64,000 bases of DNA from Gyrodactylus bullatarudis (Eukaryota; Platyhelminthes; Monogenea; Gyrodactylidea; Gyrodactylidae): contig SSNU01000029.1 of NCBI GenBank assembly GCA_012064415.1, forward strand, positions 62,001 to 126,000, given 5' to 3'. Below, piece after piece: positions 1 through 11,530 of this stretch (position 1 is the first letter of the stretch; each line of letters opens with the position of its first letter). A program made the translations under genes and the position numbers. Under the pieces are notes generated by a model, which was not told where the DNA came from, did not search any database, and was given only the letters and a program-made list of their open reading frames with translations.

Positions 1-1059
1 TAAACTTTACCAAGGATACTGTTATCTTGGTAATTCTTATTGTAAGTAATAAGTAATCACTTGTTAGACATTAAATGCGCAAAATAAACTTTTTTTAGTG
101 TTAAAAAATGTTTGAAAAGTTTCCCCAAACAATATCTCTTTGCTTTTTAATCTTTTTTTTCATGTGGATCTAATTTAATGAAAAAAAATTTTTTTAATAA
201 ATTAATCAAAAAGTTCATCGATTTTAAATCAATTAATTTTTTTCTCAAATAAGATATTTCTTGAAAATTAACGAGATAATTAATATAGATAATTTTCTCA
301 ATCTTTTGAAGAAAAACTTGAAAGAAAATATTTTTTTGATCCAATTTCATCTGGATTTCCGTCATTTTTTCAAATTTATCAGTTTGTTGAGTACAAAATT
401 TCTGTCCACAGGCATCAACATTTACAATGTTAATCTATCAAGCATAAAATAGGAATCGAGGCTCTGATTGATAATGGAGTAAAATAAATTTTAACTTCAT
501 TTTATTGCAGTTCGAAGAATTGTTTGCCCAATTCAAAGAAATATATATTCTATGTCTTATTTTTTAAGGAAAATATGTTCATTTGAGTCATTCTACCTGC
601 TAATAATAAGGTGTCATTACTGGCAATTAGAATGTCCATTGAGATCTAACTTGAAGATTGTCTTCTTACACCTTTTATGTTAGAAATAAGAGTTAAATAT
701 TATTATACACTCTGATGGAATTGATACTTTCGAGTCAATACTGTCGGAGTGTTGAGGAGATGAATTAGGGTCTTTTTTGCTATACACTTATATTTATAAA
801 AATCTAGTTATTACAAAATAAATATAGCATAATATATCGATGGAAAGGTTCTCTTTTTTAAAAATAGTAATTAAATAAAATATTTAAAAAATGTTTAATA
901 ATTTCATCAGGTCGGCGAAGGTGAGAAATAATAATAAATAGGTATTGAATATGAAAATCTAGTTTCTGCAAGCAAAACGAAAATCATCTGGTTCATGAAG
1001 ATATGAGTAACTAATTAGAGTACAGCTCAATTTTTAAAACTATCAACTTTACAATTCTA

Positions 1060-1345
1060 GCATTAAACATATAGAGAGGATTTTATTTATGTGAAAGTCT
1101 ATTCACAGAACTATCTGAGAACAAAGGTAGAAATTCTCAAAAAAGTCGATGGGGTTATTACTTGAACACGGGTGGAATAATATTAGTTTAAACTAAGATA
1201 GATACTGTTCCCACTAAGCCAACCCGATCATCCAATGTAAATTATTTATTATATAAAAATATGCAAAATATCTACCTTCTCTTCCAGAAAAGTTTGAGTA
1301 TTTTTGAATAAATTTTCAAACGTTTTTTTTGAATATTCGGTTAAA
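1060..1345 (-). repeat. Dispersed repeat, possible tRNA-derived SINE (copy 1)
   Basis: The segment is similar over its whole length to 34960-35235. On the minus strand both copies carry TGGCTTAGTGGG (here 1210-1221), which fits the RNA polymerase III A-box. A weak B-box-like GTTCAAGTAA lies about 40 nt further on, at 1158-1167. A tRNA-derived SINE is therefore possible; the B-box is degenerate and no A-rich tail was recognised. Confidence 0.4.
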
Positions 1346-1379
1346 TATGCTATTTATCTTTTATTTATCTTTTTAACAG

Positions 1380-1462
1380 CGTAAAGGGTGCAGCAACTCC
1401 ACATCTGACAACTTGCTGGATGTTATTAGAAGACGATCTAAAAAAATTAAAATCTTATTTTG
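1380..1462 (+). CDS. Possible isolated exon, unassigned
   Basis: An acceptor-like TTTTTAACAG is followed by sequence less AT-rich than its surroundings. Two frames are open. One ends at a TGA after a basic tail (RRRSKKIKILF) and would be a terminal exon. The other contains HLTTCW, which could be the conserved Cys-Trp of the second extracellular loop of the class B receptor that continues at 2987. I cannot choose between them, and neither has partner exons that I can define. Confidence 0.2.
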
Positions 1463-1551
1463 AATTTTATTACTAAAATTTTGGTTTCATTAAATGGAAA
1501 GTTAAAAGAAGCTTGGTTCAGAATTGGGTTTGCATTTTTCACTTACACCTG

Positions 1552-1912
1552 TAAAGCTAATTGATATGAAGTTAGGAATCTATGATTTTTAGAGAAATCT
1601 TGATTTTTTCATCAAGAATTCGAATTTATGAAAAAAAAGATTTTTTTGGAATCCTACTCATGTTGATCATTATCACCATTTGAAGAAAAAAAATTATTTT
1701 TATGAAAAATATGATCATTTTTCAAATTCCCATTTGGCGCCAAAATCCCATTTTTTCGAATCTAGAGCTGAAAATTTTTGTTGATTTGAAAGTGGGAGAG
1801 TGATAAAAATTGATTTTCAGGATCGAAAAATCTTTAACAAATTCGAATTCTTGATGGAAAAATCGAGATTTCTGTAAAAATCATAGATTCCCAACTTCAC
1901 ATATAATGATAA
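1552..1912. repeat. Foldback/MITE, family A
   Basis: Begins TAAAGCTA and has long inverted arms (about 1560-1680 and 1795-1905) around a short centre that includes TTTGGCGCCAAAA. The family recurs at 23338-23480, 26620-27000, 31070-31670, 33585-33660, 40570-40790, 47545-48130 and 62591-63560. It has no coding capacity. The TAAAGCTA start is shared with family B and with the nested element at 62673, which points to one set of mobilising transposases. Confidence 0.75.
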
Positions 1913-2986
1913 ACCTTGGTGCATGTGAATAAAGTTCATAATTATAATCAAATGATACAGTTGTCATTTTATTTAATTATTCTTTCATAAAAAAACTATA
2001 GTTTCAGCAGAAAGTTATATTCTTAAATAACAGATTTCTATAAATATCCTACAATAATCTTGAAATAATTTCACCGGTCTCGTTTATCTTTTCTTTCAAG
2101 TTTCTATAGTGTATTATTGTAAAGAATTATTTTATTTCGATGATTTTAACTTTAATTACATAATTTCTCCCAAAAAAGTTAAATTTTTATAAAATTATTT
2201 TAAGGCTTATTAGTAATGAAAACTTCCTTAATTCTGATCGATCAAAAACGTTTTTATATTTGAAAATTTTCATTACTTTGTTTAACTTATTATAGAAGGA
2301 TATTTTGATGGAATATTTGGTGGGATGATGTTGAAATACTTGAGAATTAATTTTATCATGGGAATTTTGCAAAATTACTTATATAAAATAATGTAATATA
2401 TTATGTAATAGAAATTCATTTAGCGGCGATTTAAAAATGACATTGAAGCATTTTAGAGACATGCATAAGTATATAAAATAATCCTTAGAATTTAAAGATC
2501 TATAAGAATTTTTGGTATGGAAATGAACTTAAAAATTCATCCTATCCTAGTCAGTATCTTTGATTTTTTTTAATTTCATCTAATTAATTTATTCTCGTAT
2601 CCTATCAAGAATCCATAAAAATAATCTCAAATAGAAAACTAAGATTAGTCTATTCTTCTCACATCGTGATAAATTATCCTCTGGAAATTACAATTGAGAG
2701 TCCTAGATTTTCTGTCGTATATGAAACAACTTGTGTTTCTGAAAAAACTTTCTCATTTTGAAATCAACAAAAGTTCAATAAATGTAAATCTCCCACGAAC
2801 TCAAAATATCAAATTTTCAAAAATAAAAATTAAGAGCTTATCAATACAGCACTAAAAATTTCTTGTTTATCTATTTTGAATTATAATATAATATAATTTT
2901 TTACATATATATGTAATTTTTTGTTGGATTGTTTTTAAAATGTAAAAATAACAATATATTTCATAATTTTATTATCCTTTAAAAAG

Positions 2987-5900
2987 ATAAACGTATTAAT
3001 CATGCTGATAATAATTTACATGCTCGTGTATCGAATCCCAAGACAACGCATGAAAAACAATGAAGCTTCAATGATCTTATCCAATAAAGCAGCAGAACGT
3101 CTACGCATCTCGGATGTTCGAAAAATTGGGCAAATGAAATCAACAAGGGAACGGTTGAAATCTTTATTTACATATAAACGTAATAACTCAACGAGTCTAA
3201 GTGAGCTCAAGTAGGTGAAAGTTTTCCTTAAAAACGATAAGATGGTGTTAATATTTGATTTTTTTAGAAAAGGATTGAAAGCTATTCTAGTTTTATTTCC
3301 GATATTCGGTTGGACACAGCTAGTTCTCCTTCATGAAGAATCAATATCTAATGTTCTCATGTTTGAGTATGTTAATGCTGTGATAATCTCCACTCAAGTA
3401 AGTATCGATTCAAAATTATTCTTATCAATCTTCAATAAAAGATATAAAGAGATATTGTCTAATTTAAATTCATTCTCCTTTTTTTGTTAATTGGATCATC
3501 TTTTTTTCCTTTAAATTTTTTTTCTTCCCATCATCACTAAGGCTTCATGTCGTGAATTATTTTTTCGTCATACAAATTAGAATCTGAATTCATTTTTTCC
3601 ACACTCCCATTTTCAGAAAGAAAATAAAATTTTCAGTTCAAATTTCAAAATATGTGTTTTTGGCGCTAAATTGAAATTTGAAAAATAACCGTAAATTTTT
3701 TTTCCAATTTTATTTTCTTCAAATAAAGTACCCAATATGTCTATCCGATGGTTTTTGAATACGAAGATTAAGAATATACAGTTGTTTTATTGCAATTATT
3801 TTTGGTTCAGAAATTACTGATTCAAATCTGGACATTTTCTTATTCAAAAACAGGCTATTTTTACAGCTTAAATAGATAGAGTCCATGAGATTCCAGAAAA
3901 TAATAATCTTGAAAAAAATCAACTCTCTCTGAATAAGTATAGCATGAATTTGACGAATGATAGAGCTGAGATTTTTTGCTTATTCCAGGAGATTAATAAA
4001 TTTTTTAATGTCATGAATGTCGGTGAATAAACCTTTTCGTCGTTTCTCATGGGTTACAACTGGATTTTGGTTACCGGAACAACTCCTACATATATAGTTA
4101 TTTTCTTTTTGATGGGAAATTTGGGAAATATTATTATTTTGCGGCCCCTTCCCCATAAAAATATGGCTGTAATCTGATCCTCCATTTGATTTTGATATAA
4201 CCAGTACTTCATTTACATCCCGATTGGCTATCAAAAAAAGCAATCATAGACTTTTAATGGATGAGTGAATTAAGTTTCTCAATTACGTGGAATTTACAAT
4301 GCGCCTACAGAAAACAAACTACTCTTTGCTTTTTCTTTGTTTTATTCGTTTTGATGCCTGACAGAAAATTTTGCAAATTACTTAAAATCCCATTGGGTTA
4401 TTTCTATCACATCATTCTAACTACTCATTACTGTTTATTTAAGGCTAGGAAAATACTACCCATTCGATAGGAAATTTATTAATCTCCTGGAATCTTGGCT
4501 CTATCATTCGTCAAATTAGTGCTATACTAATTCAAAGAGATTTGATTTTTTTCAAAAAACTTTCTTTTTAAACGTTTTTTTGAAAACTTATTTCCCAAAG
4601 TGATAAGTAAAAAGTAAGATAACTTTTATCGAGTAATCATACCCGTAGATTATGATGAATGAGTAATTCACGTTGTTTACCTATAACGTCCGAGTATATA
4701 AGAAAGAGATATAATTAACACCAAATGCGCATATCTTAAAGCATTATCAGTGGTATTGCTTTAAAAATGATAGAAGTTAAAAATTCATTCAAATTAAGAA
4801 TTATAATTATAATTTACAAGTAATGAAAGAATTAGTAACAGATAAATAAAATTAGAATAATATGTAAGCTGAAAAAACACCAAAACTTTCCAATAAATAG
4901 TAGACTTAGACGAAATTTTGCAAAATTACTTAAATCGCCCATCGCTATAAAAAAACCAATCTTCAATTGTTTAAATATAATCCCAACAAATTTCGCTTCA
5001 AAATACTTTTCCATGCTTCTGGAATATGATATAAAAAATTGTAAAAATTTTTAAATTTAGAACGTTTTTTGACCGATCAAAATTGTAACATTCATGAAAA
5101 AAGGAGAGAAATTTCGTTTTAGAGCTATTGGAAAACAATTTTAATAGGGTTTCAGTCATTTTTACAACTTTATGTTATAAGAAATAATTATGTGAATTCA
5201 AGTTAAAATTAAACAATAAAAACATTAAAAACGTTTTAAATTTACAATTTTGTATATCATATTCCAGAAGCATGGAAAAGTATTTTTAAGCGAAATTTGT
5301 TGGGATTATATTTAAACACTTGAAGATTAGTTTATGTCTATGTCTAATAAATAGCAACAGTGGAGAGAAAAGTGAAAAAGCTCACATAGACCAAGGGAGT
5401 TGAAGATTATACGAGTAGTTTTTTTGAACACATAGATTGGGTTTGTATAGGTTAATAAAGAGTTTCTCTTTTCAACCCATACATCTATACTGTCAGCACC
5501 CGGGTTTTTGTACAAAATGGAAAAATTCGAAACTGAACCAGCATGTTTCTCTTGTTTGATATGCCTAGTCACTGCAGTATCCTTATTCAGATGAACATTT
5601 GATCTTGTAGACAGCTTCCTAATAGTTCTACCTATGTAAAAAGCACCACATTGGAATTTATAAATTAGAAGAGTCTTCTCTTCCGGCTTGAGTAAATCTT
5701 TATGAATCAAACTAAACACTCTTTGTGTTTTAAATACAATTTTCAATTGTATATTATTCTAAGTTTGATTATTGAGATTTTTAAGTCTTCTTCTAATGTC
5801 ATTACTAAAACCGTCGCCTCTGAAGTTGAATCTCCTGAACTCTATCTCTTAAAGCTTTAAAATTGTCTGTTTTTGGATCAAAAAATGATCCAGATATTGA

Positions 5901-6226
5901 TCGATAACTTCTGAACCAAAAATAATTGCATTAAAAAAACTGTAGATTCGTAATCTGTGTATTCAAAAACTATCGAATAGACAAAAGATTGAATGCGAGA
6001 CATGAAAAAAAACTGTTTGAAATTATGGAATTTTTCTTCTTTTAGGGATTCATTGTGTCAATAGTCTTGTGCTTCTTCAATAAAGACGTGAGTTTAAAAC
6101 GAAAGATTCACGAACTTTCACGCCATTACTAATTGAATTTTCTAGTTTTTCAAGAAGAAGAACAAAAGATTAAGACGTACAACGATTACAATGAAGAATG
6201 ATATCGAGATAAGCTCATTAAAATGA
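2987..6226 (+). CDS. Class B (secretin-type) G-protein-coupled receptor, 3' portion
   Basis: Exons 2987-3210, 3268-3397, 6046-6087 and 6146-6226 join in frame with GT-AG introns of 57, 2648 and 58 nt. The product runs from the end of TM5 (INVLIMLIIIYMLVY), through a rather long third intracellular loop of about 60 residues, to TM6 (KGLKAILVLFPIFGWTQLVLL region), TM7 (FEYVNAVIISTQ) and the class signature GFIVSIVLCFFNKD. It ends in a short basic tail. TM6 and the Q-GF-V-CF-N pattern after TM7 are typical of secretin-family receptors for peptide hormones, which act at the plasma membrane. TM1-TM4 and the hormone-binding domain are missing; their exons are upstream and unassigned. The ligand cannot be inferred. 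The long intron contains a foldback element and a Penelope fragment. Family assignment is firm; the first exon boundary at 2987 is likely. Confidence 0.8.
3909..4557. repeat. Foldback element with about 100-bp inverted arms
   Basis: Left arm about 3909-4013 and right arm about 4465-4557 are imperfect inverted copies, for example GACGAATGATAGAGC on the left matched by its complement on the right. The centre (about 450 bp) carries an 87-codon open frame on minus (3980-4243) with a CRSC motif, and an overlapping + frame; neither resembles a known transposase. It lies inside the large class B receptor intron. Probably a non-autonomous DNA transposon. Confidence 0.65.
4660..5838 (-). mobile_element. 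Penelope-like element fragment (GIY-YIG end)
   Basis: The minus-strand frame 5327-5746 encodes a GIY-YIG endonuclease-type segment: IYKFQCGAFYIGRTIRKL, then a conserved His-Leu region and an EK motif. Homology to the copy at 39.2-39.8 kb continues upstream (FNFRGDGFSNDIRRRL) to about 5838 after a frame break. GIY-YIG fused to reverse transcriptase defines Penelope-like retroelements; only the endonuclease end remains. The usual Cys-x-Cys before the GIY core is reduced to one Cys, so this copy is decaying. The 3' region down to about 4660 also matches the second copy. Confidence 0.8.
4718..4756 (-). ncRNA. Decayed hammerhead ribozyme motif of the Penelope element
   Basis: On the minus strand: stem I strand ATACCA, CTGATAA (consensus CTGATGA), eight nt, GATA (consensus GAAA), palindromic stem III TGCGCA, TT, and stem I return TGGTGT. 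Layout and length equal the better copy at 39046-39084. Both catalytic boxes carry a substitution, so this one should be inactive. Stem III differs from the other copy by a compensatory pair (TGCGCA versus TACGTA). Confidence 0.55.
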
Positions 6227-7967
6227 GAATTTCCTCCAAGAATTATACCACGATCATAATTAAAAGAGTACCAGATTCATCTTGAAAGATTTTGTAATTT
6301 TTCTAAAAAATATAAATCAAGATATTTTTCTTCATACATTTCTTTATCTTTTTCGCAATATTTGGTCACTTTGAACGGTGAAATTTAGAAATAAAATAGC
6401 TTCAAATTACTATTAGTTCATAACTATTTTGTAATATGATATTCATTCAAGAAAAAGTTATTAATCGATTTCAGATCTGTTGTATCTTTTAAATCTTAGC
6501 AAGACAATGAAAATGATGACCTAAAAATGGGAAAAGATTCAGAGTACGTGTAAAATTATCAACATTTTGATATTCTGTTTCACTCTTATTATTATTTTAT
6601 GATACATAATCATTATTGTTAATAAGAATGAAAGGTATTGATGAAAATTTAACATTGTCAAGGAGGAAATGCGTGTAAGAAGAATTATTTCTCCGTGTCA
6701 TCTTTAGAGATGCTTATTTTTCAAATTAAATTATCTTACTCAGTTGTCACCCCCTATTAATTTGAGATCTACCTCAAATTGAAAGATCTAACGCTTAGTG
6801 GGAAAATTTTTAGTTTAATTTATTTCTTAAGATATATATATCAAACTTTTATTAAAACTAAGAATTACTAATCTTTAAATTTTAAACTATCCAAAGATCA
6901 ATGACATGAATTTGAAGGAAAAAAACATGATAATTATTGTTCCTTGAGTGTATTAGAAAGATTGAATTTTGTTGATAAAATATTGTAATTATACTTTAGA
7001 GTAGGTACTGGAAAAAAGAATAAAAATAAGTAGATATTAGTTAGCTTTCAAGAATAAGATCATTAATTGTTGGTAATACAAAGAAAAAATTAGAACTCGA
7101 TGAGAAAAATTCCTTATAATCATAAACCTATTATTCTTTAAAATTTTTAGATCAAAAAAAACCTTGTACATATTTCTTGCGGTTTTAGTTATGAACAAAA
7201 CTCAAATTTTAGAACTTATCAGAGACTTATAATAACTTAATATACACAAAAAATTTGATTTGGATTCGATTATAATAATTAATATGAAGATGAGAATTTA
7301 CTATTTTTACAAGAAACTCAATATTATATCAGGAAAAATATTATTTTTCTCATTCCATAATAAGTTGTGGAAACAAAAATATTTGCGAAAAAATTCAATT
7401 TGACCAAAATTAGGCCGTTTTTGGAATTTCGAAAATGCACCAAATTTCCACTTTTTCAACTTTTGAACCCAAAATTTTTTATCGATTTCAAAGATTCGAA
7501 GCAGTTGAATGCAGATATTCGAGATCAGCATCCAGCAAAGAAAAAGTTAAACTTTGGAATTTCTAAATTTAGAAATAACTCAAAGATTATTTAAATAAAA
7601 TTACAAGCGGTTTGATCAGTTTTACACAACTTGACTTATTTTATCATGGAATTCGAGAATAAATTTTTTCCTAACTTTCCGGAGGAAAATATTGAGTTTT
7701 TTGTTAAAATAGTGAATTCATGTCAATTAGGTTTTATTGGAGAATAAAGCTTATATTTTCTTGTCAGGTTATATTGGGCAGATGAATCCTGTGAACAAAC
7801 TTTAGATCAATAGATAAGCTTTGATTTGTTCAAACATAAAAAATATTCAGATCAGTAGTTTTTCCTAATTATACTAAATTATGAAGATCTAATCGAATAT
7901 TACAAAAAAATCAATTGATTTATCAAAATTATAATTTATTCATATACAGAACTATAGTAATTACTAA
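6227..7967. other. Intergenic, AT-rich, with a family B repeat
   Basis: No gene is seen. The receptor 3' region contains several AATAAA-like sites. From about 7270 to 7745 lies a foldback of family B, also seen at 36049-36670 and 63600-63890. Segment 7580-7640 repeats part of the arm of the neighbouring perfect inverted repeat. Confidence 0.5.
7270..7745. repeat. Foldback/MITE, family B
   Basis: Inverted arms begin around GAGAATTTACTATTTTTAC and close near 7690-7740 with the reverse complement. The centre carries TTTTGAACCCAAAATTTT-like sequence also present at 36.2 kb and 63.7 kb. It has no protein. The + and - open frames here are by-products of the inverted structure. Confidence 0.7.
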
Positions 7968-8458
7968 TTAGACTTGGATGAAATTTCGTAAAACTGATGA
8001 AACCGCTTGTAATTTTGTTTAAATAATCTTTGAGCTATTTCTAAATCATTCCACCATGTCTGGCTGAGTCAACTCTTTAAATAATTCTTGTATCATATAA
8101 ATAAAATTTCGGAAATTTTCAAATTTTGAACGTTCTTAATATTCTCTTGATTTATATTTTCATTGAAAATGTCTTAATCTTTTACATTCAAAATCCAAAA
8201 TATGAAAAACTATTTAAATAAAATATTCAAACTATTTATAACTGCATAAAGTCAATAAAATCGAATATAATTAACAAAAATTAAAATAAAAAACGTTCAA
8301 AATTTGAAAATTTCCGAAATTTTATTTATATGATACAAGAATTATTTAAAGAGTTGACTCAGCCAGACATGGTGGAATGATTTAGAAATAGCTCAAAGAT
8401 TATTTAAACAAAATTACAAGCGGTTTCATCAGTTTTACGAAATTTCATCCAAGTCTAA
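7968..8458. repeat. Perfect 167-bp inverted repeat (foldback element)
   Basis: Arms 7968-8134 and 8292-8458 read as exact reverse complements over 167 bp, separated by 157 bp of AT-rich sequence. Termini are TTAGACTTGGATG and CATCCAAGTCTAA. No coding capacity is visible. Complete identity of the arms implies recent insertion or arm homogenisation. A clear target duplication was not found. Confidence 0.85.
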
Positions 8459-8472
8459 TAGTAATGGTCTAT

Positions 8473-8866
8473 ACCTTTTGCATGTCATTTTGAGAGAAAG
8501 TGTTGAACAAACTGCTAGATTGTTTTCATTATAAAGATATACAAAATGAAGTATAAATGTAGTGTAATTATATAGAAGTATATGTACAATAGTCCATCCT
8601 GATGTATTATTAATGGTATGACGGATCAATTAACAATACTGTGACTAAAAAATAAAGTCAAATCAAAAAGAAAGTTTATAATTCAATTCGAGAGGATTAT
8701 TTATTCTATTAAACCTTGTTTATTCATTAATAATGAATCATTATAATAGGAAAATATTTTTCCATGAGTTTATTTTACTTTTGACCGCAATTTTGAATTT
8801 TTCATGACCCCCTGTGTTATATAGCAGTTTGTTCAACACTTTCTCTCAAAATGACATGCAAAAGGT
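8473..8866. repeat. MITE with perfect 45-bp terminal inverted repeats
   Basis: Arms 8473-8517 and 8822-8866 are exact inverted copies starting ACCTTTTGCATGTCATTTTG. The 304-bp interior is non-coding and AT-rich. It lies 14 bp from the preceding foldback, so two young elements adjoin. Confidence 0.75.
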
Positions 8867-9478
8867 TTCAAAAAATTTTTGGTTTGCCTAAAATTTTTCA
8901 AATTTCAATATGCCAATTACACACGCTTTCTCTTCTCCTTCTTTGTTATAACAACATAATCCCTTGGTTATTCATCCCGAGAAAAGACTCATTTTAAAGG
9001 ACCCATTTGCCCTATGCTAAAATCTCTTACTGGTCTGATCCTACAGAAAGATCGGTTTCTCTTCTTTCATCATGATATGGGTAGGAAGGCATCATATGTG
9101 AGTCTGTAAAAAAAGCTTTCGACAGAATACATTTATTTTCATTTCCTGCCCTAAAGTGAGCTTATGAGTCTATTATGATATACCAATTTTCCAATCTGTG
9201 TGATGAAAAAATATAATTTGGGACGTAAAAGGTTATTATAGTTCATGTAGATCATTTTTACCCAAAATAAACATTTAACATGTGTCAATTACTCTAAAAG
9301 CATTTATGCATCAACTCAATTTAATTTTTTGTCATGCCTAATATATGTTATAATCTTTCAGCAAAAGATAAGAGACAGAGTAAATAACACACAGCTAAAA
9401 GATTTTTTTTAGGAGACCAAATTAAACGTCATTTAGGTGTAAAACTTTTTGCTTATTTCAGATATTATTTTTCATTTT
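8867..9478. other. Intergenic, nothing recognised
   Basis: AT-rich sequence of mixed composition. I see no open frame, splice pattern or repeat that I can name. Confidence 0.4.
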
Positions 9479-9609
9479 TTGTTTGTCTGAACTCAACTTT
9501 TGAATTCTCTTAACCATCATAATGCAAGATACTGTTAATTCTGGATACCTACTGCCTATCTCTAATTCAAATGAAACATTACTACATGACTTAATCAAAA
9601 GTCTTAATC
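9479..9609 (+). mobile_element. 5' end of the LINE (5' UTR and start of ORF1), truncated
   Basis: Nearly identical to 20150-20273: the shared 5' leader, the ORF1 start and the first 20-odd codons (SGYLLPISNSNETLLHDLIK), with six extra nt just after the ATG. It stops abruptly at AAAAGTCTT and continues into unrelated Gypsy sequence. Confidence 0.85.
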
Positions 9610-9840
9610 CTATTAGAATAGGTGTGTTTACATTTCAATCATTAGCTGCAGACGCCAGTGAAAAGACCCATAATACACGTACATCATACGTTGAACACAT
9701 CCCAAAAGAAATACAGCCAAATTGAAAAAGAAGCTCTAGCTCCAGTATTCACAATAAACAGACTACACAAATACATCACAGGATATCACTTCATATCACC
9801 TGGCTTGTTCAGGCTTTATAGTAATCTTGAAGATCAATAA
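9610..9840 (+). mobile_element. Ty3/Gypsy RNase H fragment
   Basis: A frame beginning before 9658 reads KRPIIHVHHTLNTSQKKYSQ, then IEKEALAPVFTINRLHKYITG. This is the RNase H region of Ty3/Gypsy polyproteins (S-R-TL---E-NYS--EKEALA-VF---RF--YL-G). The upstream part is in another frame. A relic fused directly behind the LINE 5' end. Confidence 0.75.
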
Positions 9841-10003
9841 ATTTTTTTATTAAATACACATACTACTTTTAATCGACATAGGTCGATTTTTTGTCGATTT
9901 CAAAAGAATAAAAATGTCGAAATTTGAAATTAAAGTCGATTTTTTTACCGGCCTAGTTATCAAATTTCTTTTTTAATTTTTAAAAAAACCTCAAATCATG
10001 TTC

Positions 10004-10420
10004 GATTCAACCGATTTATTAAAACCTAAATTCAACGAGCTTGTTCATTCTAAAGACGACATTCGATCAAAATTATATCCAATCGATCGCTAAAAGAATC
10101 TTTTGAGGGATATCAAACTTTCTCAAATAAGTATAAATTCAGATAAGAAACTGTATCGAGTTTTTAAAAAGTATGATTACCAGACTGTAAATGGACAAGA
10201 ACGGATTTATATAAAGAATGACAAAACTGAAAAAAGAAGAGAACTTTTATTTGATGAAGAAATATTCGATATTATTCATCAAAGACAAGTCTCGGAAATG
10301 TTGGTCGCGACATTTTGAAGATGAATCTCGATGCCAACTACTCTAATATTACTCAAGAGCAAATAGCAACCTATTTAAGCTTATGCTTAACTTAAAAGAA
10401 CCAAAATACAAACAAAAAAG
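10004..10420 (+). pseudogene. Integrase-like fragment (zinc-binding N-terminal region)
   Basis: Broken + frames read LLFDEEIFDIIHQ, then after a shift YSNITQEQIATYLSLC. The spacing resembles the HHCC-type N-terminal region of integrases of the Ginger/KRBA2-like kind, where an IxxxH is followed by a NIT--xVxxYL--C block. At least one stop and one frame shift interrupt it. It may belong to the same decayed Gypsy/Ginger insertion as the RNase H fragment. Confidence 0.5.
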
Positions 10421-10559
10421 GAATAGTTACCTTAAATCGAAGCATATAATCAATCAAGTTTGAGGAAATGAGAATAAAGAATTCAACATTCAACAAACTG
10501 AACGAACTTCCCTAAGTTCTAAAATTGAAACCAGACGAAGATGAATTGAATCTAAAGTT

Positions 10560-11530
10560 CGACCCATAATGGATATGAGTCAGTCTCCAACTTGTAATAT
10601 AGCTAAATGGTTGGTTGAGATCCTCAATCCTATCAAAAGTAAAGTATACAAGTATTCTCTAAGATTCATTTGAGTTAGTAGAGACGATGAAAGAAGTGAA
10701 CGTTAAGGAAGGAGTAATGTTATCGTGTCTTCTTTATTCACTAACGTACCATCAATGGAGACAGTGGAGACAATTAAAGTTTCCAGAGAAATTGAAGGGT
10801 TTCCAGTTCCACCCTTGTTATTGAAGCGTCTTCTATTATGTTGTAAGGGTGTTGCCATCTCGTTTGACAATAAAATTTACGTACAAACAGATGTTGTAGC
10901 AATGGGCTCCTCCTTGGGTCCTATCATGGCGGAAATATTCATGGGCAAACTGGAATCAGGTCCTTTATTTGGAGATATCTTAGCAACAAAATTGTATTAA
11001 AGATATGTGGATGATATCTTCATCATAATTGATAATGAAAGAGACTCGACAGAGATATTAAAAGTTTAATGAAGCGCATCCTAATATAAAGTTTACCTTG
11101 GAAATGGAGGATTAAGATCAAATGCCCTTTTTGAAAGTTCTATCATGTAGACAAAATGATGGATCTTTACAAAGAAATATTCATAGTCTACCTTAACTGG
11201 CAAATTATTAAATTTCTACTCTTTCTCGCCAAAAACAACGAAAAGGGTTTTGTCACTTTTCAACAGATTGGAAAAAATAGTCTCTCCTGAATGCCTACAA
11301 GAAAAAGAGTTTCTGAAGGAAATTTTTATAAGTAACAATTATCTCAAAGACTAGATAATGTGTTGAACAGGGAAAAACAAAGAGTAATAGAAAAGGAGAT
11401 TGATAATAAAATAACAGTGATCTTACCATTTAAAGGCGATGTATTGGTGAACAATAGTTAAGAATCAATCAGTGGTGTGACAAAACCATTCCATTACAAA
11501 GAACCAATTGTGAATACTGATTGATCAATA
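10560..11530 (+). mobile_element. Penelope-like reverse transcriptase, decayed
   Basis: An open frame at 10725-11000 contains SLFTNVPSMETVE and VAMGSSLGPIMAEIFMGKLE. After a stop the same frame gives RYVDDIFIII, the catalytic Asp-Asp box (about 11000-11030). FTN-P, AMGSPLGP and YVDD are hallmark Penelope RT motifs. Stops and shifts continue to about 11530 (FYSFSPKTTKRV, VLSLFNRLEKIVSPE). The GIY-YIG part expected downstream is absent, so this copy is truncated. Confidence 0.8.

Larger units (their letters stand above)
1..2986. other. Gene-poor 5' flank with repeats
   Basis: No convincing complete gene is visible. The stretch is AT-rich and holds a tRNA-like SINE candidate near 1060-1345, a foldback repeat near 1552-1912 and a segment near 600-700 that resembles 38225-38300. 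The upstream exons of the class B receptor (extracellular domain, TM1-TM4) should lie here or further left, but I could not place them with confidence. Confidence 0.5.
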
